A DNA stretch of 5,374 nucleotides from CAYGTS01 sp964352905 (GCA_964352905.1 CAYGTS010000159.1:1-5374); one strand, 5' to 3'. Counted from the stretch's first letter, positions 1 to 5,374 are shown. Translations and numbers: made by a program. The notes: generated by a model from the letters alone, not told the origin.

Positions 1-2
1 TT

Positions 3-182
3 TTAATGTGAGATTGCCCAAATATGGCTGTTCCTCGCTACACCGGGAATTGCTAGGTTGGTACCAGTAATTCCTGGTGTAGCCCGGATGGTTTTTCCGT
101 CACCGCGCATGCTCCTAACTAATTTCAACGTTAGTTCGGTACGTTTTTCAGCCCCAGGATAATTGCTTGCAATGACGTGCAA
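3..182 (-). other. Short open frame across the left-edge repeat, doubtful gene
   Basis: A minus-strand frame of 59 codons runs from a TTG at 182 to TAA at 3-5, with an internal ATG at 110. It lies just downstream of the 814-residue gene. Neither start is convincing: nothing like a ribosome binding site precedes the TTG, and the AGGAG before the ATG is only one base away. The hairpin at 38-82 is translated here as ...ATPGITGT...AIPGVA..., so the repeat would sit inside the peptide. The opposite strand is also open (7-162, 51 codons, containing VIPGVARM and ending SVRFSAPG). Two overlapping open frames on a palindrome are as likely to be a property of the repeat as a gene. I do not recognise either peptide. 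Confidence 0.15.
38..82. repeat. Long imperfect hairpin, probable interspersed palindromic repeat
   Basis: The arms at 38-54 and 66-82 pair over 17 positions, with two G-T wobbles and no other mismatch, around an 11-nt loop. The loop side holds the palindrome TGGTACCA (59-66). No T tract follows on either strand, so this is not a normal intrinsic terminator. The segment is visibly richer in G+C than its surroundings. A core of the right arm (65-80) recurs at 5322-5337 with 14 of 16 bases identical, and the left arm carries the inverted form of the same core. That suggests a dispersed genomic repeat rather than a one-off hairpin. The short sequence just after it, GTAGCCCGGATG (79-90), resembles the start of REP-like intergenic repeats, but no second REP half follows. 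Confidence 0.6.
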
Positions 183-241
183 TCAAATTTTATTGTATTT
201 TTACACATTTTAATTTCGTGGGGATTTGTCACATTGCAAGC
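165..241. repeat. Separated 10-bp inverted repeat
   Basis: GCTTGCAATG at 165-174 is the exact reverse complement of 232-241. The 57 bp between are very A+T-rich. With a two-base bulge the pairing extends by a further AC/GT pair. The right arm ends just before the stop codon of the 814-residue gene (243-245), so on its transcript this could form a loose stem after the coding region. No T tract or clear target-site duplication flanks it. It could be a transcript-end structure, a tiny inserted element, or chance. Confidence 0.35.
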
Positions 242-242
242 C

Positions 243-2687
243 CTAACAGCGAAGCGATGATCCAGCGAGTGGCTGTGCCGCCTGTGTTATTTTTTCGTGA
301 ACTTTATCATATAAATAGTTTATATTTACTTCCTCAGGCTCAGCATGATATGCAGTAACTATGTCCATGATGACATCAGGAACAGTAGAATTAAAGAAAC
401 CAATCGAATGTAATACCCGGTCCCTATCGTTGGTAAGTAACAAGTCATTGAAATCATTTGTTGGTAAACTCAACTCAGATAGCTTTGTGCGAAAACTTTC
501 AGTCAAATTTTTACGCGAATTTTCTTCACTGATTTCTAACAAACGTAACAATAGTGCTATTAAAATCGCTTGTTGATCAGGTGAGCAATCTGAATTTAAA
601 GAATTTAAATAAAAATAAAAGTTTTCACTAATATTTTTAGCTTCATGAGCAGTTTTAACAATACTTGCAGCAGCAATAATCCTGATTCCTGCTATATTTA
701 AACAATTTCTGATTAAATTTCGATCATTGCTTGCAATAAATTCTTTTTTTTCTGAATTTAATAAATATGTAATTAATCTACTGTCCTCGCTCATTACAGC
801 TTCCCTAAAAATCAATGCTACATTTCCTAAACCTAAGTTGTTAATAACAGCGATAGCGAGTTGTGGTGGCAAACTGTTTAGCAATTCAGCACTTCTTGCA
901 GGAGAAATAATAAGTTCGTATTTACATTTCGCAAGATATAACATGTTACGTTGCTTGATTTTTTGCTCCTGAGTTAGTTGGTTTCTCTCATTAATTTTCT
1001 CAGAAATTCCTTCAACTGCATCTATTGCAAATAGTGCGGTTTTGTAGTCATCATTATCCAAACGTAGGCTGCAAATTTGATCACAAAAAAAATAGCGTAA
1101 ACCGTGCTGCATAGCAGTTTGCAAAGCAGGTAAATCCTGTTGGTTAAACAAGGCAAGTGCAGGAATGCAAGCTCTTCCTTCTTCAACTGATCTTCTTGCA
1201 CTAATGATTAGGGTGAGAAAGTCAACGCTAAGAATTTTTCTTATTTCTTCTTGTGCTGTTGGTGTAATATTTTTATTATCTAGCAACAAAGCTAACCCAT
1301 TGGCTATGTTGAACAAGATGCTATTTTGTTCCGATTTCCCTAGAGTTCTATCTCTTTCTAACCTTTCTATTTCACGTATTAATGAGCTCATACTGCTAAG
1401 GCAGTCTGTAAGTTCCTGTTGTGTTACAGAATGACTTTTCAAGACAAGCATGTTTGCCTTAATCATTACATTCTCAAAGGTTTCCGCCTGACCAGCTTTT
1501 TTTATTTCAGATTCTGCTAACTCCTTAACTTTTGATAGTAATTCATTTTTTTCGTCTTCTGTTAATTTTTGAAATCCTTGGCCTTGCATAATATTAACTA
1601 AGCATTCGCAAATGATACTTTTGTCTTCAACTGTATGCCTATTATAGGCTATCGTTTCACAATAAAATTTAAATACCTTTTCTATATCTGCAAAATTCAC
1701 CCCTGGTAGCATCATAAGTGATTGGCATTTTTTAGCTAATTTTTTTAGTAAATCACGGTAATTCTTATACATTATTAAATCATAGTTATTTGGGAACTGT
1801 ACTAAAGCCGCCCATACTGTTAAGAGTGATTTAATATTACTGTTTTTTTTATCAATCATTGCGCTCATAATAATATGTACATCACGGTTGGCTTTCCCGT
1901 CATATTCAGAATAATAATGAAAACGATTAATTTCTTCTGCAATACTTGTTAGTTGTTTACTTGATAAAGGCTTTTTCAAAATTGCTATTAATAAATTTGT
2001 GGTTTTTTCTGGGTTTTCTAAATTTTTACTTCTATCTTGGCTTAGATCATTATTAAGGATTTTACTAGGTAAAGATTGAATGGCTTTTGCTATTGCGGCA
2101 TCTATTACAGGATCATCTTTAGCATTAAGATAGAGTTGATACATATCAATTAGTCGTTTAATACTTTCTAATTTATTAGAATTTTTTATAAAAATAATTA
2201 ATACGTTTCTCGTTTTTAATATTATCGTTTGCTGCTGCTCTGTATTCGCTTTATGCTCTGCTTCTTGAAGTTCTTTTTGCAATGTTTGTAAGATTTCTAA
2301 AAATCTATTTTTTGCTTTTGTTATAACTTGGTCATCGGTAAATTGAATACAGGGTTCATACAATTCAACTAGCTCTATAATAAAATCAAGCTTGTTATAT
2401 TGTTCCATAACGAAGATCAGCGCTTTTTGCACAGCTTTTGTTTTAGCTTCTTCTTCTACATTATCCGCAACATGATATGATTCTCTTGTCTTAACTAGAT
2501 TGCTAGATGGTGCTGGTGTTTCTGAAGATGCCTTATGTTCTTGTTCAGTAGATTTGGCATTAGTTACGGCGGGTGGTAAAAGGTTCAATAAAGCTTGAAC
2601 TGCATCCTTAGGGAAGGTATCTTTTGGGAGTAATATAAGACTCTCTATAATTTCTTCAATTTTATGGGAAATAGTACTACTATACAC
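243..2687 (-). CDS. Large alpha-helical repeat protein, unknown family, possible effector
   Basis: This encodes 814 residues. The start is a GTG at 2687, preceded by AAGAG six bases upstream; an in-frame stop lies further upstream with no ATG between, so GTG is the best choice. There is no signal peptide or membrane segment, which suggests a cytoplasmic or specially secreted protein. Residues 1-80 are polar and low in complexity (Ser, Thr, Glu, Pro around 45-65). Beyond about 85 the protein is almost entirely helix-forming Leu/Ile/Lys/Glu sequence. Residues 88-133 and 161-206 align without gaps over 46 positions with about 14 identities, sharing NKL, a central Tyr, DD and VI. Residues near 281-320 and 331-368 may be weaker copies. 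This suggests an alpha-solenoid used for protein binding. No catalytic motif was found. The base composition is more A+T-rich than ldhA. I do not recognise the family; a translocated effector is conceivable, but the C-terminus lacks a canonical secretion signal. Confidence 0.85.
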   Translation of the reverse strand: MYSSTISHKIEEIIESLILLPKDTFPKDAVQALLNLLPPAVTNAKSTEQEHKASSETPAPSSNLVKTRESYHVADNVEEEAKTKAVQKALIFVMEQYNKLDFIIELVELYEPCIQFTDDQVITKAKNRFLEILQTLQKELQEAEHKANTEQQQTIILKTRNVLIIFIKNSNKLESIKRLIDMYQLYLNAKDDPVIDAAIAKAIQSLPSKILNNDLSQDRSKNLENPEKTTNLLIAILKKPLSSKQLTSIAEEINRFHYYSEYDGKANRDVHIIMSAMIDKKNSNIKSLLTVWAALVQFPNNYDLIMYKNYRDLLKKLAKKCQSLMMLPGVNFADIEKVFKFYCETIAYNRHTVEDKSIICECLVNIMQGQGFQKLTEDEKNELLSKVKELAESEIKKAGQAETFENVMIKANMLVLKSHSVTQQELTDCLSSMSSLIREIERLERDRTLGKSEQNSILFNIANGLALLLDNKNITPTAQEEIRKILSVDFLTLIISARRSVEEGRACIPALALFNQQDLPALQTAMQHGLRYFFCDQICSLRLDNDDYKTALFAIDAVEGISEKINERNQLTQEQKIKQRNMLYLAKCKYELIISPARSAELLNSLPPQLAIAVINNLGLGNVALIFREAVMSEDSRLITYLLNSEKKEFIASNDRNLIRNCLNIAGIRIIAAASIVKTAHEAKNISENFYFYLNSLNSDCSPDQQAILIALLLRLLEISEENSRKNLTESFRTKLSELSLPTNDFNDLLLTNDRDRVLHSIGFFNSTVPDVIMDIVTAYHAEPEEVNINYLYDKVHEKITQAAQPLAGSSLRC

Positions 2688-2786
2688 TGTTATCTCTTTT
2701 GTATTATGTTGATATGCTATAACGACTTTTTAATTTAATTTTTACCGATCCAAGTAGTTGCACTAAGCTTGTGTTATTACGATCTA

Positions 2787-2809
2787 ACAAAACTATAGCA
2801 TAGCCTTGT
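2787..2809 (-). promoter_or_regulatory. Possible extended -10 promoter within a small hairpin
   Basis: Read on the minus strand, TGCTATAGT (its TATAGT at 2792-2797) fits an extended -10 (TGnTATAAT) with one mismatch, about 100 bp ahead of the GTG of the 814-residue gene. There is no good -35, which extended -10 promoters can tolerate. The same bases form a hairpin: 2787-2796 pairs with 2800-2809 over ten positions, two of them G-U in minus-strand RNA, around a 3-nt loop. That hairpin lies about 60 bp past the stop of the upstream secreted-protein gene, so it could instead weakly end that transcript. The two readings compete. Confidence 0.3.
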
Positions 2810-2868
2810 AACTTGTAATTAAATGACACTGCAATTGCTCATATCGTGTAGTTAAAATCGAACATATT

Positions 2869-3255
2869 TTACTCTGCTGCGAATAAATTACAAGACTCTA
2901 TTTTTGAACCCTCTTGTATGCCCACAACAATGGTTAAGCTAGCTTGGAATTGATCTTCTGGAATACTTTTTAAATTGCAATTAACCGCAGCACCACCCAT
3001 CATTGGCGTAATGGCAATATTAAATTGTGTTTCACCTAACTGATTGCAAAGCACATTAAGCGTCATGTTGCTTGTGCCCTGTGCTGCTAGCATGGCAGTT
3101 TGATTATTTTCATTATCTTGTGTATCGGTGAAACTAACTTGCACGCTTAAAGGTGAAGTATTAATAAGATTAACTTTACACTGTGCCTGATTTGCCGCCT
3201 GCACACTTGTTACAAATAAAAAAGTTAACAGGCTGATTAATATAGATTTCTTCAT
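2869..3255 (-). CDS. Small exported four-cysteine protein, unknown function
   Basis: This encodes 128 residues from ATG at 3255, chosen because AAAGGAG sits eight bases upstream and translation from there begins with a textbook Sec signal peptide: MKK, a hydrophobic core at residues 4-18, and a V-Q-A cleavage site after residue 20. The in-frame ATG 33 bases earlier would put a polar extension before the signal. The mature part is about 108 residues, rich in Asn, Gln, Thr and Ser with alternating hydrophobics, which suggests a beta-sheet fold. Cysteines at 26, 70, 93 and 122 could form two disulfides in the periplasm or outside the cell. There is no lipobox or C-terminal anchor. The gene lies 56 bp downstream of ldhA on the same strand with no terminator between, so it may be co-transcribed. 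I recognise no family and propose no function. Confidence 0.8.
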   Translation of the reverse strand: MKKSILISLLTFLFVTSVQAANQAQCKVNLINTSPLSVQVSFTDTQDNENNQTAMLAAQGTSNMTLNVLCNQLGETQFNIAITPMMGGAAVNCNLKSIPEDQFQASLTIVVGIQEGSKIESCNLFAAE

Positions 3256-3263
3256 TGTAAACA

Positions 3264-3270
3264 CTCCTTT
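3264..3270 (-). promoter_or_regulatory. Strong ribosome binding site fixing the 3255 start
   Basis: Minus-strand AAAGGAG followed by an eight-base spacer and ATG at 3255. It decides in favour of the signal-peptide start over the in-frame ATG at 3288, for which these bases would lie inside the coding sequence. Confidence 0.75.
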
Positions 3271-3287
3271 TGTTACAATGTTATTCA

Positions 3288-3293
3288 AGTATA
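3288..3293 (-). promoter_or_regulatory. Possible -10 box for the secreted-protein gene
   Basis: Minus-strand TATACT matches the TATAAT consensus at five of six positions and would start transcription about 25 bases before the ATG at 3255, leaving room for the ribosome binding site. No recognisable -35 lies 16-18 bp upstream (that stretch overlaps the end of ldhA). The gene could equally be read from the ldhA transcript. Confidence 0.25.
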
Positions 3294-3311
3294 GCCAATT
3301 TTACGGTTAAC

Positions 3312-4301
3312 TCATCTTATAACTACTTGATTTTGTAATTGTTGTTTGGCAAACGCAGTAATATTTTCAAACGTGATGCGGGCAATATTAGTTAAGGCTT
3401 CTTCGGTTAAATAGGCCTGATGACTCGTAATAAACACATTAGGAAATGTTTGCAGGCGTAGAAATACCTCATCTTTAATGCCTTCGTTAGAATGATCGAT
3501 AAAAAACAAACCTGCTTCGTGCTCATAAACATCTAAGCCCACACAACCAACTTTATTATGTTCAAGTGCGGCAATTAAGGCACGAGTATCAATTAATCCA
3601 CCACGGCCAGTATTGATTAGCATCACATCTGGCTGCATTTGTTGTAGTGCATTTTCGTTAATCATGTATTTTGTTGCAGGCGTTAATGGGCAATGCAGGC
3701 TAATAATATCTGCTTGTTGGTAAAGCGTAGCTAAATCAACATAAGCAACACCTATCGATTGGAATTGCAAATTTGGCGCAATATCGTAAGCCAACACCTT
3801 ACAACCAAAGGCTAATAATAGTTTTGCAACATGACCACCAATTTGACCGGTACCAATTAAGCCAACGGTTTTATGGCCTAAGTTAAAACCTATTTGCCCG
3901 GCAAGCGAAAAATCATGACGCTGCACTTTAGCGTGTGCCTGTAATAATTTGCGATCAAGCGCCAGAATCATGGCAATCGTAAATTCAGCAATCGCTGCTG
4001 GTGAATAACTAGGCACTCGCACCACAGGCAAGTTTTGCCTTTTTGCTGCAGCTAAATCAACATGATCAAATCCTGCTGAACGCAGGGCAATTAATTTTAC
4101 GCCAACTTGTTTTAATTGATCGATTACAGCGGCATTTAGCTTATCGGTGACAAAACAGCATACTACATCAAAGCCTTGCGCCAAATGCGCGTTGTTTTGT
4201 TGCAAGCTTTCACTAAAAAAATGTAACTGATACTGCGCATGATTGGCTGTGATAAAAAATGGTTTTTCATAATCATGCGCACTAAAAATAGCGATTTTCA
4301 T
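3312..4301 (-). CDS. ldhA: D-lactate dehydrogenase, fermentative, NAD-dependent
   Basis: This cytoplasmic enzyme of the D-isomer-specific 2-hydroxyacid dehydrogenase family reduces pyruvate to D-lactate with NADH, regenerating NAD+ during fermentation. The 329 residues equal the length of Escherichia coli LdhA, and similarity is clear throughout, for example ALRSAGFDHVDLAAAK, VISLHCPLTP-like and SHQAYLTEEALT stretches. The Rossmann motif GTGQIG is at 150-155, with the acidic Asp173 closing the second strand, which favours NADH. By analogy with characterised D-LDHs, the catalytic residues are Arg233 (in NTGRGG), Glu262 (in DVYEHE) and His294 (in SHQA), with Tyr99 lining the substrate pocket. 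The start is ATG at 4301, with GAGGA six bases upstream. The gene appears intact. It may head a short operon with the secreted-protein gene 56 bp downstream. Closely related 2-hydroxyacid dehydrogenases differ in substrate, but the DVYE and SHQAF/Y patterns favour D-lactate. Confidence 0.96.
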   Translation of the reverse strand: MKIAIFSAHDYEKPFFITANHAQYQLHFFSESLQQNNAHLAQGFDVVCCFVTDKLNAAVIDQLKQVGVKLIALRSAGFDHVDLAAAKRQNLPVVRVPSYSPAAIAEFTIAMILALDRKLLQAHAKVQRHDFSLAGQIGFNLGHKTVGLIGTGQIGGHVAKLLLAFGCKVLAYDIAPNLQFQSIGVAYVDLATLYQQADIISLHCPLTPATKYMINENALQQMQPDVMLINTGRGGLIDTRALIAALEHNKVGCVGLDVYEHEAGLFFIDHSNEGIKDEVFLRLQTFPNVFITSHQAYLTEEALTNIARITFENITAFAKQQLQNQVVIR

Positions 4302-4332
4302 TTTTAATCCTCGTTTAAACTAAAGCGTAAAT

Positions 4333-4530
4333 TTGATGCAACGGTTCTTAAGGCTTTCAAACCCTGAGGCGTCAGGTGACACTGTTTATTACACCTTCCC
4401 TGCCCAATATAATAAAATACATGTATATTTAGAACATGTTGCTGAAAATAAAGCGACTTTTATTTTAGGAAACAATTTTGAAGGTTGCGACCCTAAGCAT
4501 GAAGGTAAGCAATTCGATAGATCCACTTAA
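4333..4530 (+). pseudogene. Possible gene remnant or spurious short frame
   Basis: A 65-codon frame starts at TTG (4333), followed by ATG (4336), and has no ribosome binding site. The peptide looks protein-like in its middle part (VYYTFPAQYNKIHVYLEHV, then ATFILGNNFEGC), with alternating hydrophobics that suggest beta strands, but there is no signal peptide or known motif. The same frame continues past its TAA for 17 and then 21 more codons between stops. It begins only 31 bp from the divergent ldhA start, so the ldhA promoter would have to lie inside it. That argues for a remnant. The antisense strand is equally open, so the true coding strand, if any, is uncertain. Confidence 0.25.
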
Positions 4531-4716
4531 CACCTTCTTCGCCGTTGGTCACGTGAGTTAAATGACCCTAGCTCATGTTCATAGGCAGGCAACAAATTCG
4601 CTCGATGTTTTCCAAACAGTGTTGGCTTCGGTACAAAAGTTTCTGATTAAATTTAATTTTCTTAAGAATCGCTGCTTTCAAAGGAAATGAGATGTCACTT
4701 GAGAACTGTATCTAAC

Positions 4717-4743
4717 TTGATAACCCCTAATTTGTACTATAAT
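4717..4743 (+). promoter_or_regulatory. Promoter of the 148-residue secreted-protein gene
   Basis: A perfect TATAAT is at 4738-4743, with TTGATA (five of six to the -35 consensus) at 4717-4722. The 15-bp spacing is shorter than the usual 17. Transcription would begin near 4750, giving a leader of about 28 bases with the ribosome binding site. This is the best promoter in the window. Confidence 0.6.
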
Positions 4744-4748
4744 TAGGG
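4725..4748. promoter_or_regulatory. Palindrome over the -10 box, candidate operator
   Basis: CCCTAATT (4725-4732) and AATTAGGG (4741-4748) are perfect 8-bp inverted arms around an 8-bp centre. The right arm overlaps the TATAAT, so a dimeric repressor bound here would block RNA polymerase. A third related half-site, TAGGGGT (4764-4770), pairs with ACCCCTA (4723-4729) and lies over the ribosome binding site. The left arm is probably upstream of the transcription start, so an RNA hairpin is less likely than a DNA-binding site. No regulator gene for it is visible in the window. Confidence 0.4.
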
Positions 4749-4764
4749 TTATCCGGGTAATACT

Positions 4765-4772
4765 AGGGGTGG
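4765..4772 (+). promoter_or_regulatory. Ribosome binding site fixing the 4778 start
   Basis: AGGGGTGG ends five bases before the ATG at 4778. The in-frame GTG at 4769 lies inside this site and has no usable spacing of its own, so ATG 4778 is preferred. Confidence 0.6.
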
Positions 4773-4777
4773 TTAAA

Positions 4778-5224
4778 ATGAAGTATAAAAAAATTACGTT
4801 AAAGTTAGCAGTTGTGACGGCTGTGATCGCGTTTTTTTATTCGGTTGTTGCTTCAGCAGGGCCAATTTATCACTATAGTTTCACGAACAATACTAAAGAT
4901 ACGCTACATCTTGAGAAAGTAAATCAGTATTGTGTGCATAATGGAAAATATAGTGTCCCGAAATCTGTTTCTCCCAATCAAAGCGTAAAAATCTGGTTTG
5001 ATAGAGACAAGTCAGGTGGTAGTTGCTCAGGTAGCTCTTACCTTGGAATAACAGTTTCCCGCGCATCACAGCCAGACAAGATTTGTAGCCTTTCTTTGTA
5101 TATGGGGCAAGAGACTGATATAGGCAGAAATATTAGCCGCGGTGGTTGTGGACAATTTGATTTCGGTGATCATTACGACACAATACCAGGAACTGCAATT
5201 ATAGTTTCTGACCCTATCCTATAA
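4778..5224 (+). CDS. Small exported four-cysteine protein, unknown function
   Basis: This encodes 148 residues from ATG at 4778; a GTG at 4769 would add three residues but overlaps the ribosome binding site. Residues 1-27 form a clear Sec signal peptide: MKYKK, a hydrophobic core at 10-24, and A-S-A cleavage after residue 27. The mature chain of about 121 residues starts GPIYHYSFTNNT, is rich in Ser, Gly, Asp and aromatics, and has Cys at 52, 83, 103 and 124, enough for two disulfides. It has no lipobox or anchor, so it is periplasmic or released. Strand-like alternation and many turns suggest a beta-sandwich; the opening F-x-N-N-T recalls other secreted beta proteins, but I cannot name the family. 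It ends with two TAA stops in tandem. Its promoter with overlapping palindrome suggests independent, perhaps repressible, expression. It shows no evident sequence similarity to the other four-cysteine protein here. Confidence 0.82.
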   Translation: MKYKKITLKLAVVTAVIAFFYSVVASAGPIYHYSFTNNTKDTLHLEKVNQYCVHNGKYSVPKSVSPNQSVKIWFDRDKSGGSCSGSSYLGITVSRASQPDKICSLSLYMGQETDIGRNISRGGCGQFDFGDHYDTIPGTAIIVSDPIL

Positions 5225-5227
5225 TAA

Positions 5228-5266
5228 CGCCCAAAATTTGACTACCCAAAGCAAAAATTTTGAGCG
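5228..5266. repeat. A+T-rich hairpin after the plus-strand gene
   Basis: Arms at 5228-5239 and 5255-5266 pair at 11 of 12 positions around a 15-nt loop; the outer part is CGC/GCG and the inner part is AAAATTT. It lies immediately after the tandem stops of the 148-residue gene. No T run follows on either strand, so it is at best a non-canonical terminator or mRNA-stabilising stem. It might also be part of an interspersed repeat. Confidence 0.45.
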
Positions 5267-5283
5267 ATGAGTACGAATGGCCG

Positions 5284-5374
5284 TTAGCTGTGCCAGTAAT
5301 AAAATGAAACGGATACTGCATCAGTAATTCCCGGCGTGATGTTGAATGATTCAAGAACGGTCAGATTTGAGGCA
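5284..5374 (-). other. Possible C-terminal end of a minus-strand frame cut by the window edge
   Basis: On the minus strand 29 codons are open from the window edge down to TAA at 5284-5286, reading ...ESFNITPGITDAVSVSFYYWHS. The plus strand is open as well from 5303 to the edge (24 codons, including ASVIPGVML). The stretch contains the repeat core shared with 65-80. At this length an open frame is not evidence of a gene; I cannot tell a truncated gene end from repeat DNA. Confidence 0.2.
5322..5337. repeat. Second copy of the left-edge repeat core
   Basis: Fourteen of 16 bases match 65-80 in the same orientation; both differences are C/T changes. The 9-bp AATTCCCGG in it is also the exact reverse complement of the left arm of the 38-82 hairpin. 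Unlike the left copy, no matching inverted arm is seen within the window here. Confidence 0.45.

Larger units (their letters stand above)
4302..4777. other. Gene-poor stretch, probably decayed DNA
   Basis: Nearly 480 bp separate the divergent ldhA and plus-strand secreted-protein genes. It holds the ldhA ribosome binding site at its left end and the promoter of the next gene at its right end. Between them no open frame has a credible start and ribosome binding site. On the plus strand there are frames at 4333-4530 (65 codons, TTG start) and 4562-4690 (42 codons). On the minus strand a single frame runs from 4711 to 4304 with only three internal stops (at 4568, 4493 and 4460), fewer than expected for such A+T-rich DNA. 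A clear ldhA promoter was not found. The pattern suits a degraded gene or mobile element. Confidence 0.5.

Noticed and set aside
243..360. Canonical C-terminal Dot/Icm secretion signal in the 814-residue protein
   Set aside because: The only glutamate cluster (EPEE) lies about 30 residues from the end, too far for the usual E-block, and the extreme C-terminus is not diagnostic.
361..1434. Plus-strand open frames of 71, 81 and 89 codons
   Set aside because: They lie wholly inside the 814-codon minus-strand gene, in other frames, and have no ribosome binding sites or recognisable products.
3256..3288. Earlier ATG adding 11 residues to the minus-strand secreted protein
   Set aside because: It would place a polar extension ahead of a textbook signal peptide, and the strong ribosome binding site lies inside that extension, spaced correctly for ATG 3255.
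4362..4375. CCTGAGGCGTCAGG as a terminator or operator
   Set aside because: Only five base pairs with a four-base loop, no T tract, and not at a clear promoter; probably chance.
4562..4690. 42-codon plus-strand gene (starting MTLAHVHRQATNS)
   Set aside because: Only a weak GAG precedes the ATG, the peptide has no motif or signal, and the opposite strand is equally open.
4769..4777. GTG start adding three residues to the plus-strand secreted protein
   Set aside because: It sits within the AGGGGTGG ribosome binding site and has none of its own at proper spacing.
1..5374. tRNA, rRNA, CRISPR array, intact transposase, canonical riboswitch or intrinsic terminator
   Set aside because: No cloverleaf or conserved RNA sequence, no regularly spaced direct repeats, no transposase-length frame with catalytic motif, and no stem followed by a proper T run were seen on either strand.

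Overview
The window looks like chromosomal DNA of an A+T-rich gammaproteobacterium. The firmest clue is ldhA, which encodes a 329-residue fermentative D-lactate dehydrogenase, the same length as Escherichia coli LdhA and easily alignable to it from memory. Two small proteins with Sec signal peptides fit a Gram-negative cell. A large cytoplasmic helical-repeat protein of unknown family resembles the accessory proteins of host-associated groups such as Legionellales, but no residue proves that placement. The species cannot be named from sequence alone.

Layout. Bases 1-242 hold no convincing gene. They contain a G+C-richer 17-bp hairpin (38-82), short open frames on both strands, and a separated inverted repeat (165-174 / 232-241). 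Bases 243-2687 (minus) encode an 814-residue helical protein with a 46-residue segment duplicated at a 73-residue interval. Bases 2688-2868 are intergenic, with an inverted repeat that contains extended -10-like sequences. Bases 2869-3255 (minus) encode a 128-residue exported four-cysteine protein, 56 bp downstream of ldhA (3312-4301, minus). Bases 4302-4777 hold no firm gene; they show unusually open frames on both strands that look like a decayed gene or mobile element. Bases 4778-5224 (plus) encode a 148-residue exported four-cysteine protein behind a good promoter whose -10 lies inside a palindrome. Bases 5225-5374 hold an A+T-rich hairpin and a second occurrence of the repeat core seen at the left edge.

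How the genes relate. ldhA and the downstream secreted-protein gene may share a transcript, since the gap is short and has no visible terminator, although the latter also has a strong ribosome binding site and a possible promoter. The 814-residue gene probably has its own promoter. The plus-strand gene is separate, with its own promoter and possible operator. Apart from ldhA (NADH-dependent reduction of pyruvate to D-lactate), no gene product could be assigned a function, and nothing shows that these genes form one system. The repeat core at both window edges suggests accessory, repeat-flanked surroundings.
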